In this document: positions 1 to 7,936 of the stretch, in pieces
How positions within the stretch are numbered: the first letter of the stretch is position 1
How the letters are laid out: each line of letters opens with the position of its first letter
DNA from: Deltaproteobacteria bacterium
GTDB taxonomy: Bacteria; Desulfobacterota; DSM-4660; Desulfatiglandales; HGW-15
Assembly: GCA_016931115.1 (NCBI GenBank)
Contig: JAFGFM010000227.1
Span: forward strand, 1-36,496
Reading direction: 5' to 3'
Length of the DNA stretch: 36,496 bases
Program-made: the position numbers and the translations under genes
Notes under the pieces: generated by a model
The model's input: only the letters and a program-made list of their open reading frames with translations
Databases searched by the model: none
Told to the model about the DNA's origin: nothing

Positions 1-543
1 GTCGCCCTTGACCGGGCTGAAAGGAATATCAAAAGATGTGATCTGATAATAGATGAACTCCTTAACTATTCCAGGGTAAAGGCGCTTGCACTCGATCCTA
101 CCGCCCTTGATGACTGGATCAGGGATATTCTGGATGAGACAAAACCCCCAAAAGGGATAACTGTTAAAACAGATCTTAATGCGGCAGCATCAATCAATAT
201 TGATCGTGAACGTTTCAGGCAAACTATTGTTAATATACTTACAAATGCCTATCAGGCCATAGAAGAAAAGACTTCTGAAGAACCTGGAAATGTGCTAATC
301 AGTACCTTTAACGAAAAAGATAAAATTTTTATCAAAATATCTGATAATGGGGTTGGATTTGATATGGCTGTAAAGAGCAAGCTGTATGAGCCGCTTTTCA
401 GCACCAAGGCCTTTGGCGTAGGGCTTGGGTTATCGATTACCAGACAGATAATTGAACAGCACGGTTTTAAGATGGATATGCATGGTGAACCAGGTAAAGG
501 AGCCTCTGTGACTATAACGATTCCAGTGGAGGTTATAGAATGA
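1..543 (+). CDS. sensor histidine kinase, C-terminal part (5' end outside window)
   Basis: The reading frame is open from base 1 to the TGA ending at 543, so the true start lies upstream. About 180 residues are visible. The first 25 or so look like the second helix of a HisKA dimerisation domain (DELLNYSRVK). An HATPase_c domain follows, with an N box (NILTNAYQAI), a G1 box (DNGVGFD) and an F/G2 box (PLFSTK...GVGLGLSI). The phospho-accepting histidine and any sensor domain are outside the window. It would phosphorylate a receiver domain, most simply the double-receiver protein that starts 25 bases downstream and is probably co-transcribed. The kinase assignment is firm; signal and output are unknown. 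Confidence 0.9.
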   Translation, partial: VALDRAERNIKRCDLIIDELLNYSRVKALALDPTALDDWIRDILDETKPPKGITVKTDLNAAASINIDRERFRQTIVNILTNAYQAIEEKTSEEPGNVLISTFNEKDKIFIKISDNGVGFDMAVKSKLYEPLFSTKAFGVGLGLSITRQIIEQHGFKMDMHGEPGKGASVTITIPVEVIE

Positions 544-568
544 AAAACATTTTATTCGGAGATATACA

Positions 569-1309
569 ATGAAAAGCCTGAATATTTTTATAGTTGATGA
601 TGACAGGGACTTTGCAGAGAGTCTCTTTGATATCTTTGAAATGGAAGGTCATAGGTGTGAAATGGCCCATGACGGTGATACAGCCATTAAAATGCTCACT
701 GAAAAAGACTTTGATCTTACCTTCATGGATATAAAGATGTCAGGCAAAAATGGTGTTGAAAGCTTTCTTGAGGTTAGAAAGAAAAAGCCTAATGCGAAAA
801 TAATCATGATGACCGGTTACAGTGTAGAGGATCTGCTCACGCAGGCAGTTGAAAACGGGGCATGGGGTGTCCTTCACAAACCTCTTGATATGGATGAAAT
901 CCTGGGCATGATCAAAAAAGTAACACCTACAGGGATACTTATTGCTGATGATGACCAGGACTTTTTAAATAACCTCAAGGATGTTCTTGATGATTATGGT
1001 TTTACTGTATACAAGGCAAAAAATGGAGATGAGGCAATCAAACGCGTGGAGGAAGGGGATGTCGATGTACTCATACTTGACCTGAGAATGCCTATACTCA
1101 GCGGCCTTGAAACATTCATGTTGATGAAGGAAAAAGGGATATCAATCCCAACAATTATTGTTACCGCTTATGCTGATATGGAAAATATGACTATTGAAAG
1201 GTTAAAGTCATATTGTGTTAATGGTATCTTAAATAAACCCTTTGACCCTCAAATACTTATTAATATCCTTAATGAACTGGTTGAAGACCCTGACAAGGTT
1301 TGTTACTGA
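569..1309 (+). CDS. response regulator with two receiver (REC) domains and no output domain
   Basis: 246 residues containing two complete receiver domains. REC1 (about 3-118) has the acidic triplet D10-D12, phospho-acceptor D54 (FMDIKMSG), T82 and K104 (HKPLD). REC2 (about 121-240) has D127-D129, D171 (LDLRMP), T199 and K223 (NKPFD). The protein ends right after REC2, so there is no DNA-binding, GGDEF or enzymatic output. It probably relays or integrates phosphoryl groups from the upstream histidine kinase to another protein. A ribosome-binding stretch (ttcggagat) precedes the ATG. Its link to the EPS genes further along is not shown by the sequence. Confidence 0.92.
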   Translation: MKSLNIFIVDDDRDFAESLFDIFEMEGHRCEMAHDGDTAIKMLTEKDFDLTFMDIKMSGKNGVESFLEVRKKKPNAKIIMMTGYSVEDLLTQAVENGAWGVLHKPLDMDEILGMIKKVTPTGILIADDDQDFLNNLKDVLDDYGFTVYKAKNGDEAIKRVEEGDVDVLILDLRMPILSGLETFMLMKEKGISIPTIIVTAYADMENMTIERLKSYCVNGILNKPFDPQILINILNELVEDPDKVCY

Positions 1310-1523
1310 TATTGTGGTGAGAACGATTTTTAGCCAACCGTGTACCCCTTAAAAAGGGAATTGCAGAGTGGTTTAAGCTTTTTACTTTATCTCTTCCGCT
1401 CTATGCATTCTGCATGCGTTTAAATAAAAAATTGAAATTAAATTGTAAATCTGTTAACTAATTTAAAACTAATAATCATTAATTAGATGGTAACAATTTT
1501 CTATTTAGGAAGACAAGGAAACA

Positions 1524-2651
1524 ATGAGCAATTTCTGGAACATTGTCAAGGATGTATGGCAGCAGGGTCTTTACGGCATTGATATCAGCCGAATAATAAT
1601 CGCGGTGTTGATATTCATCTTTTTTCTGCTTGTCAGGAAACTATTTTCAAGTTTGATTATTTTAAAACTAAAAGACAGGGTGAGCAAAACCAAGAACAGA
1701 TTTGATGATGAACTTCTTAAAATACTTGAACAGCCCATTGCCTTTATACCTGTTGTTATCGGGTTTTTTATCTCAATGGAGTATTTATCTCTTCCCGAAC
1801 CCTTTTCACTTATTGTGGATCGTCTTGTTCGCTCATTGATTGTCCTTGTGATCTTCTGGGTTCTGATAAAACTTGTAGAACCCATGTCATTTCTGCTCAG
1901 GAGTCTTGAAAAAATATTTACAAAGGCTATGATAGTGTGGCTCATCAAGGCAATAAAGACAGCTTTTATTTTTATTGCAGCCGCAACAATTCTTGAAATC
2001 TGGGGAATAAAAGTAGGCCCTATACTGGCCGGACTAGGATTAATAGGGGTGGCCGTAGCGCTTGGCGCTCAGGATCTTTTCAAAAATCTGATTTCAGGTA
2101 TTCTTATTATAGCAGAAAAGAGATTCAACATCGGTGACTGGATCAAGGTCGAAGGAGTAATTGAGGGTACTGTTGAAGCTATTGGATTCAGGTCAACCTT
2201 AGTGAGAAGGTTTGATAAAGCCCCTGTCTATATCCCAAATTCACAACTTTCGGATAATTCACTCATAAACTTCAGCGCCATGAGCCATAGAAGGATCTAC
2301 TGGGTAATAGGTGTCGAGTACAGGACAACAATTGATATGCTTAAAAAAATCCGCGAAGGCATTGAGGCTTATATACTTGAATCGGATGATTTCGCCCATC
2401 CTCCGGAAGTTGTTACATTTGTACGCATTGACAAGTTTAATGATTCTTCAATCGATATAATGGTGTACTGCTTTACAAAGACAACCATATGGGGAGAGTG
2501 GTTAAAAATTAAAGAGGCCCTTGCCTATAAAATAAAGGAGACGATTGAAGGCGCAGGGGCAGGGTTCGCATTTCCCAGTCAGTCAATCTATGTTGAGTCT
2601 TTCCCGGAAGACCAGGCAGAGGTATTTGTGCCTGAAAATATGAAAATGTAA
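1524..2651 (+). CDS. MscS-family mechanosensitive channel
   Basis: 375 residues with several hydrophobic segments in the N-terminal half, then the MscS core. A Gly/Ala-rich pore helix (GLIGVAVALGAQDLFKNLISG, about 174-193) leads into the beta domain (KRFNIGDWIKVEGVIEGTVE) and the typical RRFD...YIPNSQL stretch, followed by a C-terminal alpha/beta region. Members of this family open under membrane tension and release solutes on hypo-osmotic shock; they sit in the inner membrane. It is longer than E. coli MscS (286 aa) because of extra N-terminal membrane segments. An aggaagacaagga Shine-Dalgarno region lies just before the ATG. The 214-base gap in front holds only AT-rich sequence and weak hairpins, with no promoter I would defend. 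Confidence 0.93.
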   Translation: MSNFWNIVKDVWQQGLYGIDISRIIIAVLIFIFFLLVRKLFSSLIILKLKDRVSKTKNRFDDELLKILEQPIAFIPVVIGFFISMEYLSLPEPFSLIVDRLVRSLIVLVIFWVLIKLVEPMSFLLRSLEKIFTKAMIVWLIKAIKTAFIFIAAATILEIWGIKVGPILAGLGLIGVAVALGAQDLFKNLISGILIIAEKRFNIGDWIKVEGVIEGTVEAIGFRSTLVRRFDKAPVYIPNSQLSDNSLINFSAMSHRRIYWVIGVEYRTTIDMLKKIREGIEAYILESDDFAHPPEVVTFVRIDKFNDSSIDIMVYCFTKTTIWGEWLKIKEALAYKIKETIEGAGAGFAFPSQSIYVESFPEDQAEVFVPENMKM

Positions 2652-2815
2652 ATAATAACAGTTTAGTCCTTCGCTAAAGCGATTGCACGGCAGGCAGGTG
2701 CTGAACCCTTACGTTGTTTGATCATCTCCCACTTTGTGGCTTCGTGGCTTTGTGCTGACATTATACTGTATTAATCAGGGATGGGCATCGATTCCACGAT
2801 CCAGTATGAGAACGC

Positions 2816-3385
2816 CTATTTCTTGAGTATCCACTTCACCGCATCAAGGAGATCATCTGCTATAATCACCGGTTTGCATTTAAATCCGGGCAGTATAAAA
2901 TCAACCTCACCAAGGCCATACCCTGTTTTTACCATTATGCTTTTAAGGCCGCTATTACTTGCAAATTCAAGATCAGTGAAATGGTCTCCGATCATGTATG
3001 ACTGTTCAAGGTCTATATCAAATTTTTCCATAGCCTGTTTTATCATGCCTGTCTTTGGCTTTCTGCATTCACATTCTATGGCATATTCTTTAATCTTGCT
3101 CCTGGGGTAATGAGGGCAGTAAAAGATGGCATCTATCTCTGCCCCTGATTTTTTCAGCGAATCTTTCATATATGTATGAATCTGTTCCAGCAGCTCAAGG
3201 GAAAAATAACCCCGTGCTATGCCTGACTGGTTGGAGACCACGATAACAAGGTAATTATTCTCATTTAAAAGCCTTATTGCCTCTGGTACACCGGGCAATA
3301 TATGAAACCTGCTCAGGTGGTTTATATAACCCATCTGTTCATTTATTGTGCCGTCTCGATCTATAAAAATGGCTGGCCTTTTCAT
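2816..3385 (-). CDS. gmhB: D-glycero-D-manno-heptose-1,7-bisphosphate 7-phosphatase (HAD family)
   Basis: 189 residues, a normal length for GmhB. The HAD nucleophile motif is DRDGTIN near the N-terminus, followed by VVSNQSGIARG (motif II), the zinc-binding loop CPHYP...CECRKPKTG (Cys-x-His plus Cys-x-Cys) and motif IV GDHFTDLEFA. The zinc loop distinguishes GmhB and the related histidinol-phosphate phosphatase from other HAD proteins; HisB-type activity is the main alternative. GmhB removes the 7-phosphate during ADP-heptose synthesis for lipopolysaccharide core or other heptose-containing glycans. It stands alone on the minus strand, about 160 bases downstream of the EPS trio, so the glycan context fits without proving a role in this polysaccharide. 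Confidence 0.88.
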   Translation of the reverse strand: MKRPAIFIDRDGTINEQMGYINHLSRFHILPGVPEAIRLLNENNYLVIVVSNQSGIARGYFSLELLEQIHTYMKDSLKKSGAEIDAIFYCPHYPRSKIKEYAIECECRKPKTGMIKQAMEKFDIDLEQSYMIGDHFTDLEFASNSGLKSIMVKTGYGLGEVDFILPGFKCKPVIIADDLLDAVKWILKK

Positions 3386-3479
3386 GATAATCGATTATTC
3401 CTTTCTGTCCCAGTGTGAGCAGTTTATTTAATAAGTGTTTCTAAGTTTTATCTTATTTTCAGGTGGCAGGAGTCTAGGT

Positions 3480-3502
3480 AAATTGACCCTTTATGTCAAT
3501 TT
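3480..3502. repeat. perfect 8-bp inverted repeat between gmhB and the EPS trio
   Basis: The arms AAATTGAC (3480-3487) and GTCAATTT (3495-3502) are perfect complements around a 7-base loop. The stem is AT-rich and not followed by a clean T-run on the minus strand. It could be a weak transcript end for the upstream 3549-7389 genes or a protein-binding site ahead of gmhB. Confidence 0.45.
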
Positions 3503-3548
3503 GAAATTTATTTTTTATCTTGTTCAGATACCTGAGAGCCGTTCAATT

Positions 3549-5078
3549 TTAACTGAGAAGACCTGAGCCAAGTTCCCTCTGATGGTCATTTTCAGCGCTA
3601 AGGTTTTTTATATGGAAGAAGTATTTAAAAAGTATCATGATGTCATCCCTGAATGACCTGGTTGATGCATAGAAATTTTCAGAGACCATCCTTTCTTCCC
3701 ATATTGATACAGGGCTCTTTTCTGTTTCCCACAAATGTATAAGCCCTGTTAGAGCGTTTAACCTTACCTTCTGCCAATCCTCACGAAGAAGATTATTCTC
3801 CTCTTCAGAAAGGATTGAGTTGCCAACCAGCCTGATATCGCCCTTTATAACATTGATTAACCCTGGCAGTTTTCTGATTAATGAATAGCTGCTCTTAAAG
3901 TAATATTGAGATAATACAGAAAGCTCAGGGTTTCCTTTCATATCCCTGGAACCATAACCCCCGTATCCTGTTATTGTATCAAGATATCGTTTTGAGGGGC
4001 ACAGAAGGTGATATATGTAGAGAACCAGCATTACAGGAGTGAAAAGACAGAAGAGGAATAGCGCTGCAACTATGTTAAAAATCTTTTCCAGTTTTTCTTT
4101 AAAGAGATTTTTCTCCATATTACCAATAATGGTATCATCATCCACATACAGGTTTGACATTGCAGGGAGGTTAAAAATAAAATTCTGATTAACTATTGAA
4201 TCGTTTATCTCAGTATTTGTCCCTACATAGGTCTTTTCACAGATAATACTTCTTTTTATACTTGAGTCACTGTCAACAATAACACCATCTCCAATGATTG
4301 AATATTCACTGATTGATACTGAACTCTTGATACTGCAATTTTCACCTATCAGTGCAGGGGTATTTATTTCGGCTGCCGGATCGATAAAGGAATTTCTACC
4401 GATCCATAAACCCTTTCTTATCTCCTTTCCAGGTATGGTGATATGGCTTATCTCACCTTTTAATATAGCCCTGTTTACATCAACATAATCCTTCAGGCTC
4501 TCAATAAGAGAGTAATGGAATTCAGCCTTGTATGCATTTGATTTTAAACCTGCATCAGAAAAATTCTTTATAATCTCCTTAATACCAATATGTCCTTTAA
4601 TATTGGTAATATGACATAATGCACGATGGCTCATTATAAAAGGGCGAAATTTATTCAGGCCGGATTGTTTTATTTCTACAGGCGTTACCGGAAGTGTGAG
4701 GTCAGCAAGGGTCTCATTGTGAAAGTTAACAAACTTGGCAATATCCAGATTTGTTATCATGTTTACAGGAAAACAAATAAAACCCTCCTCAATGCTGTTT
4801 TTAATACGTGAAATGGCATCTATTGCGCCATGATATTCCCTGACAAGTGAATAGGAGATATTGCAGCCCCATCGCTCTCCCGCCTTGAAATACTCTTCAG
4901 TCTCATAAGGTTGATGGTTCAGGATGAAAATTATCTCCCTTATGTTATTCTCAAGTAACAGTTCTATCAGATGTTCTGCCACAGGTTTATTTACAACAGG
5001 CATCAGGTAATCTGAGGTCCAGTTGGATAAAGGGGTTAACAGCTCAGGTTTATCAGCAGGCAGGACTATTGCCTTCAT
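3549..5078 (-). CDS. nucleotidyltransferase-like / beta-helix / sugar-transferase-like fusion, probably inactive in both enzyme domains
   Basis: 509 residues in three parts. Residues 1-200 resemble an NDP-sugar pyrophosphorylase (MKAIVLPA at the start, MPVVNKPV at 26-33), but the usual glycine-rich G-x-G-T-R-L loop is replaced by ADKPELLTPL. The metal-binding Gly-Asp region reads FICFPVN. Residues about 222-320 look like hexapeptide/left-handed beta-helix repeats (PALIGENCSI, SIIGDGVIVD). Residues about 330-495 match the bacterial sugar-transferase family: a membrane segment at 333-358, then IRKLPGLINVIKGDIRLVG. The catalytic Asp-Glu of DELPQ is Arg402-Lys403 here, and GPRP reads GNSI. The ATG overlaps the stop of the upstream GT26-STAS gene (ATGA), so the two are translationally coupled. 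It may be a scaffold or regulatory subunit of the initiating transferase; that role is inferred. Confidence 0.78.
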   Translation of the reverse strand: MKAIVLPADKPELLTPLSNWTSDYLMPVVNKPVAEHLIELLLENNIREIIFILNHQPYETEEYFKAGERWGCNISYSLVREYHGAIDAISRIKNSIEEGFICFPVNMITNLDIAKFVNFHNETLADLTLPVTPVEIKQSGLNKFRPFIMSHRALCHITNIKGHIGIKEIIKNFSDAGLKSNAYKAEFHYSLIESLKDYVDVNRAILKGEISHITIPGKEIRKGLWIGRNSFIDPAAEINTPALIGENCSIKSSVSISEYSIIGDGVIVDSDSSIKRSIICEKTYVGTNTEINDSIVNQNFIFNLPAMSNLYVDDDTIIGNMEKNLFKEKLEKIFNIVAALFLFCLFTPVMLVLYIYHLLCPSKRYLDTITGYGGYGSRDMKGNPELSVLSQYYFKSSYSLIRKLPGLINVIKGDIRLVGNSILSEEENNLLREDWQKVRLNALTGLIHLWETEKSPVSIWEERMVSENFYASTRSFRDDIMILFKYFFHIKNLSAENDHQRELGSGLLS

Positions 5079-6625
5079 ATTGAACCCCTTGATAGAAATC
5101 TGTCACTATCAAAATCCGGTATAACCTTGAACAGGCTATTCAGTTTCATTATGTTGAATATCTGCATGATATCCTTGCTGGCATTGCACATAAAAGGGGT
5201 TTTATTATGTAAAGAAAGATGTTTTTTTATTTTTATAAAAAGCGTAAGCCCGGTACTGTCTACAAATTTCAACCCTTTCAGATTAATGACACAGTTATTA
5301 TCACCTATGGATTCTAAAATGCCCTGTACATCAATCTTCGTTATGTTTGCCGCATCAAGTCTGCCAAAAAGCTCTACTTTAAAAAGGCCTTCCTCAAGAG
5401 ATGTAGCATATGAAAAGGCCGTTTCATCACTGACATTCCTGATTTGTTCTGTAACTTTTATATAATTATCCTGATTCTGTTCTTTTACAATATCCCACAG
5501 ACGATTATATTTTAGTAATTTGGCTACACATGGTTTTATGCCTGTCATGAACATACTTTTATTGATGCTGTTGCAATAACTCCATACATCAACCAGAAAA
5601 CCCATAACATAAAGATCCAGGTGTCTTGTCGCACTAAAATCAATAACAAGTGATGAATCCTTATCATCAAGGATGAATGACCAGATATCAGAGATCGATT
5701 CCTTTGTTGCATTAAATGGCATCTTCAGTATAACAGCCCTTTGTTCAGGTCTGACATTGATAGTGATTCTATTTAATGTGTATGATCTCTGGGACCTTAT
5801 TTTTAAAATCAACCTGCCTGCCTTATGTAACAGTATCGGGAGTAAAATGGAGAAACCAAGTTTAAAAAATCCGATGAAATAACGTTTCCATAAGCGGACA
5901 GGGTCCTTGTATATCCTGTATATCCACTCAAGCCCGTTTTTCTGCATCCAGCCAGGCGCCCTTAATACATCACCGGTAATAAAACTGAAAGACCCGCCTA
6001 CACCTATAGATACCGGCACCTTGACATTACCCCTGTTCCTGTTGAACCATATCTCTTGCTTTGGGTTTCCAAGGCCAATAAAAAGTATATCTGCCCCTGA
6101 TTGGTTTATCATGGTAACGATCTTTCTGTCTTCCTCAAGGGAATCAAGCATGGCTTCCCCTTCAGTTGTAATATCAGGGGAGTATGTTCCTGCTATTTTT
6201 AAGCCTTGATATCTCTCCATAAGTATCTTTGCAGCATTATCAGCAATACCCGGTCTTGCGCCAAATAGAAATATGGATTTCTTAAGTTCTGCAGCCTTTT
6301 TTGATATGAAAGGGAGCATGTCAGACCCTGCAACCCTTTCCTTAAGGGGTGAATCCATTAACCTTGATATCCAGACAACTGGCATGCCATCGGCAGTAAC
6401 AAGGTCGGCCCGTCTCAATATATCCAGCAGTTCAGGATGACGCGAGCGTTTACTACTCCATGAAGTAGTGTTCGTTAGAAAATCGACATTTACAGTCGCT
6501 ATATATCTGGGAATGCTGCTGTCTTTGTAGTCATCTATCATCCTGAATACAGAGTCAACTGCCTCAGTCATTGTCAGGTTATCAATAGGGATCCCTAAAA
6601 CAGATATACAGTCTCTTTCAAGCAT
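5075..6625 (-). CDS. WecB/TagA/CpsF (GT26) glycosyltransferase fused to two STAS-like domains
   Basis: About 516 residues from the ATG at 6625, which overlaps the upstream stop as TGATG; a TTG one codon earlier is also possible. Residues 5-250 form a GT26 domain with TVNVDFL, TADGMPVVW (acidic residue near 80) and IGLGNPKQEIWF. GT26 enzymes add the second sugar to a lipid-linked intermediate (WecG, TagA). A hydrophobic stretch (about 252-268) follows. Residues about 285-395 resemble a degenerate STAS fold (LVIDFSATRHLDLYVMGF), and 415-505 are a convincing STAS domain with FGRLDAA and FVDSTGL, the motif phosphorylated in SpoIIAA/RsbV proteins. GT26 proteins usually end after the catalytic part, so the double STAS tail is unusual. 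It may receive regulatory input from the RsbW-like kinase and PP2C phosphatase encoded at 23431-25069. Confidence 0.88.
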   Translation of the reverse strand: MLERDCISVLGIPIDNLTMTEAVDSVFRMIDDYKDSSIPRYIATVNVDFLTNTTSWSSKRSRHPELLDILRRADLVTADGMPVVWISRLMDSPLKERVAGSDMLPFISKKAAELKKSIFLFGARPGIADNAAKILMERYQGLKIAGTYSPDITTEGEAMLDSLEEDRKIVTMINQSGADILFIGLGNPKQEIWFNRNRGNVKVPVSIGVGGSFSFITGDVLRAPGWMQKNGLEWIYRIYKDPVRLWKRYFIGFFKLGFSILLPILLHKAGRLILKIRSQRSYTLNRITINVRPEQRAVILKMPFNATKESISDIWSFILDDKDSSLVIDFSATRHLDLYVMGFLVDVWSYCNSINKSMFMTGIKPCVAKLLKYNRLWDIVKEQNQDNYIKVTEQIRNVSDETAFSYATSLEEGLFKVELFGRLDAANITKIDVQGILESIGDNNCVINLKGLKFVDSTGLTLFIKIKKHLSLHNKTPFMCNASKDIMQIFNIMKLNSLFKVIPDFDSDRFLSRGSI

Positions 6626-7389
6626 CAATATGCCCCTTTCCCTGTAAGTACCGCAGGTATGGTCTTAAAAAGGAGCTTTATGTCTGTCCATATGGACTGG
6701 CTTTCTATGTATTGCAGATCAAGATCCACCTGCCCATCAAAACCTATATTGCTCCTTCCACTCACCTGCCAGAAACAGGTTAGCCCTGGAGTAACATCAA
6801 GCCGCTTAAGGTCTCGGAGCCTGTATTTGGATACCTCTGATGGAAGGGGAGGGCGGGGCCCAACTATTGACATATCTCCCTTAAGGACATTAAAGAGCTG
6901 CGGCAGCTCATCAATAGATAGCTTTCTAATGATTCGCCCTGTACGTGTCAACCTGGGATCTTTTTTAATCTTGAAAATTAAAGACTGGGTCTCATTCAGG
7001 TTATCTAAATCATTCCTTATACGATCTGCATCAGTTACCATTGACCTGAATTTATATATGGTAAATCTTTTACCCCTTATGCCTACACGCTGTTGACAAT
7101 AGATTGCAGTCCCCCTGTCTTCAAGTTTAATAAGTATGACTGTTATAAGGAAAACCGGTGACAGCGCGAGGATCAATAATATAGATAGGATAACATCAAA
7201 ACATCGTTTAATAATAAGGGTGGATTTAACAACAAGATGCCAGCTGTAACGCTTGAAAATATAATACATGACAGAACGAAAGCGGGCAAACCTGCTTCCG
7301 CCTTTTGCATATCTGTCAAAAAGCCTGTCTCTTAATACATTTTCCCGCACACATACCCCACAGTAAAAATAATAGTCGAAATAAAACAA
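6625..7389 (-). CDS. EPS-initiating sugar-phosphate transferase (polyprenyl-phosphate hexose-1-phosphate transferase)
   Basis: About 254 residues. One hydrophobic hairpin-like segment (about 65-88) is followed by the bacterial sugar-transferase core: QQRVGIRGKRFTIYKFRSM, KLSIDELPQLFNVLKGDMS, GPRP (177-180) and PGLTCFWQVSGRS. The Asp160-Glu161 pair corresponds to the catalytic dyad of PglC-type monotopic phosphoglycosyl transferases. It is the short single-segment form, not the long WbaP form with four extra membrane helices. It would load the first sugar phosphate onto undecaprenyl phosphate at the cytoplasmic face of the inner membrane. The start is uncertain: TTG at 7389 has no good ribosome site, while a GTG at 7350 follows a GGGG stretch. 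Its stop is coupled to the GT26-STAS gene. Confidence 0.93.
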   Translation of the reverse strand: MFYFDYYFYCGVCVRENVLRDRLFDRYAKGGSRFARFRSVMYYIFKRYSWHLVVKSTLIIKRCFDVILSILLILALSPVFLITVILIKLEDRGTAIYCQQRVGIRGKRFTIYKFRSMVTDADRIRNDLDNLNETQSLIFKIKKDPRLTRTGRIIRKLSIDELPQLFNVLKGDMSIVGPRPPLPSEVSKYRLRDLKRLDVTPGLTCFWQVSGRSNIGFDGQVDLDLQYIESQSIWTDIKLLFKTIPAVLTGKGAY

Positions 7390-7570
7390 CGGGATTTATA
7401 AATACCTGTTAAACAATCTCTGAAAAAGTATCGGGATAATATATGAGAATCTTTAATAAAAATTGAAATCGGTCAGGTTTATTGGCAGTAAATGAATATT
7501 TTTTTCATTCTTAAAATAAAATAACTAAAAATATTAAATAATTGCAGTTATTAAACCGATAAAAGATATA

Positions 7571-7586
7571 CGGCATTATTATTGCA
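7571..7586 (+). promoter_or_regulatory. candidate sigma-54 (-24/-12) promoter for the PEP-CTERM/exosortase operon
   Basis: CGGCATTATTATTGCA has GG (7572-7573) and GC (7584-7585) exactly 10 bases apart and a complete TTGCA -12 element. It differs from TGGCACG-N4-TTGCW at three positions of the -24 half. Transcription would start near 7597, about 60 bases before the ATG at 7657. Sigma-54 control of PEP-CTERM genes is known in other organisms. Confidence 0.62.
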
Positions 7587-7656
7587 GACATTAACACTAA
7601 AGCTCAAAGCAGAATCAAATATTTACTTTCTTTAAACATTATAGAAGAGTTTATCA

Positions 7657-7914
7657 ATGAGAAAAAAAAATAAACTATTAATTCTGGTATCATTATTTTT
7701 CATATTATTTTTTAATGATTTTCAGATATTCGCAATGGGGATTTTTCCTCCTCCTGAAAACCCTCCATGGGAAAGGAAACCTCCACCGTGGGTTGACCCA
7801 ACTCCTGATGATCCAGCTCCTCCGGCAGCGCCTGAACCTATTTCACTCGCCTTAATTGGGATGGGTGCCAGCGGGGTAGTCGGGTATTATCTGGGCAAAA
7901 AGAAAAATAAATAA
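7657..7914 (+). CDS. very small proline-rich PEP-CTERM protein (likely exosortase substrate)
   Basis: 85 residues. An N-terminal signal peptide (KKNK, then a hydrophobic run, probable cleavage after Ala26) leads to a 35-residue exported segment, 27-61, in which 15 residues are proline and two short copies of PPW occur. The tail has the tripartite PEP-CTERM sorting signal: PEP at 59-61, a transmembrane helix with GMGASG (about 62-80) and a basic end KKKNK. An exosortase would cleave near the PEP motif, leaving a peptide of only about 30-35 residues. The exosortase gene starts 22 bases downstream. The signal is clear; whether the protein is structural, an anchor for polysaccharide, or a regulator cannot be told. 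Confidence 0.9.
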   Translation: MRKKNKLLILVSLFFILFFNDFQIFAMGIFPPPENPPWERKPPPWVDPTPDDPAPPAAPEPISLALIGMGASGVVGYYLGKKKNK

Positions 7915-7936
7915 CTATTCAACTGGAACAAACCTA

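Noticed and set aside
1340-1430. Stretch with a sequence reminiscent of a tRNA D-arm (gcagagtggttt)
   Set aside because: No acceptor stem, anticodon arm or T-arm can be paired around it.
2700-2770. Short tandem pattern gtggcttcgtggcttt after the MscS gene
   Set aside because: Only two copies of an 8-base unit; too short to support a repeat element or a gene remnant.
2781-3110. 109-codon open frame on the + strand near the gmhB end
   Set aside because: It overlaps the gmhB coding region in antisense, and gmhB has intact catalytic and zinc motifs.
7544-7557. GG-N10-GC on the minus strand facing the sugar-transferase gene, back to back with the PEP-CTERM promoter
   Set aside because: Spacing is right, but the elements read CGGTTT and CTGCA, several mismatches from the consensus; one such site is expected by chance in a gap of this size.
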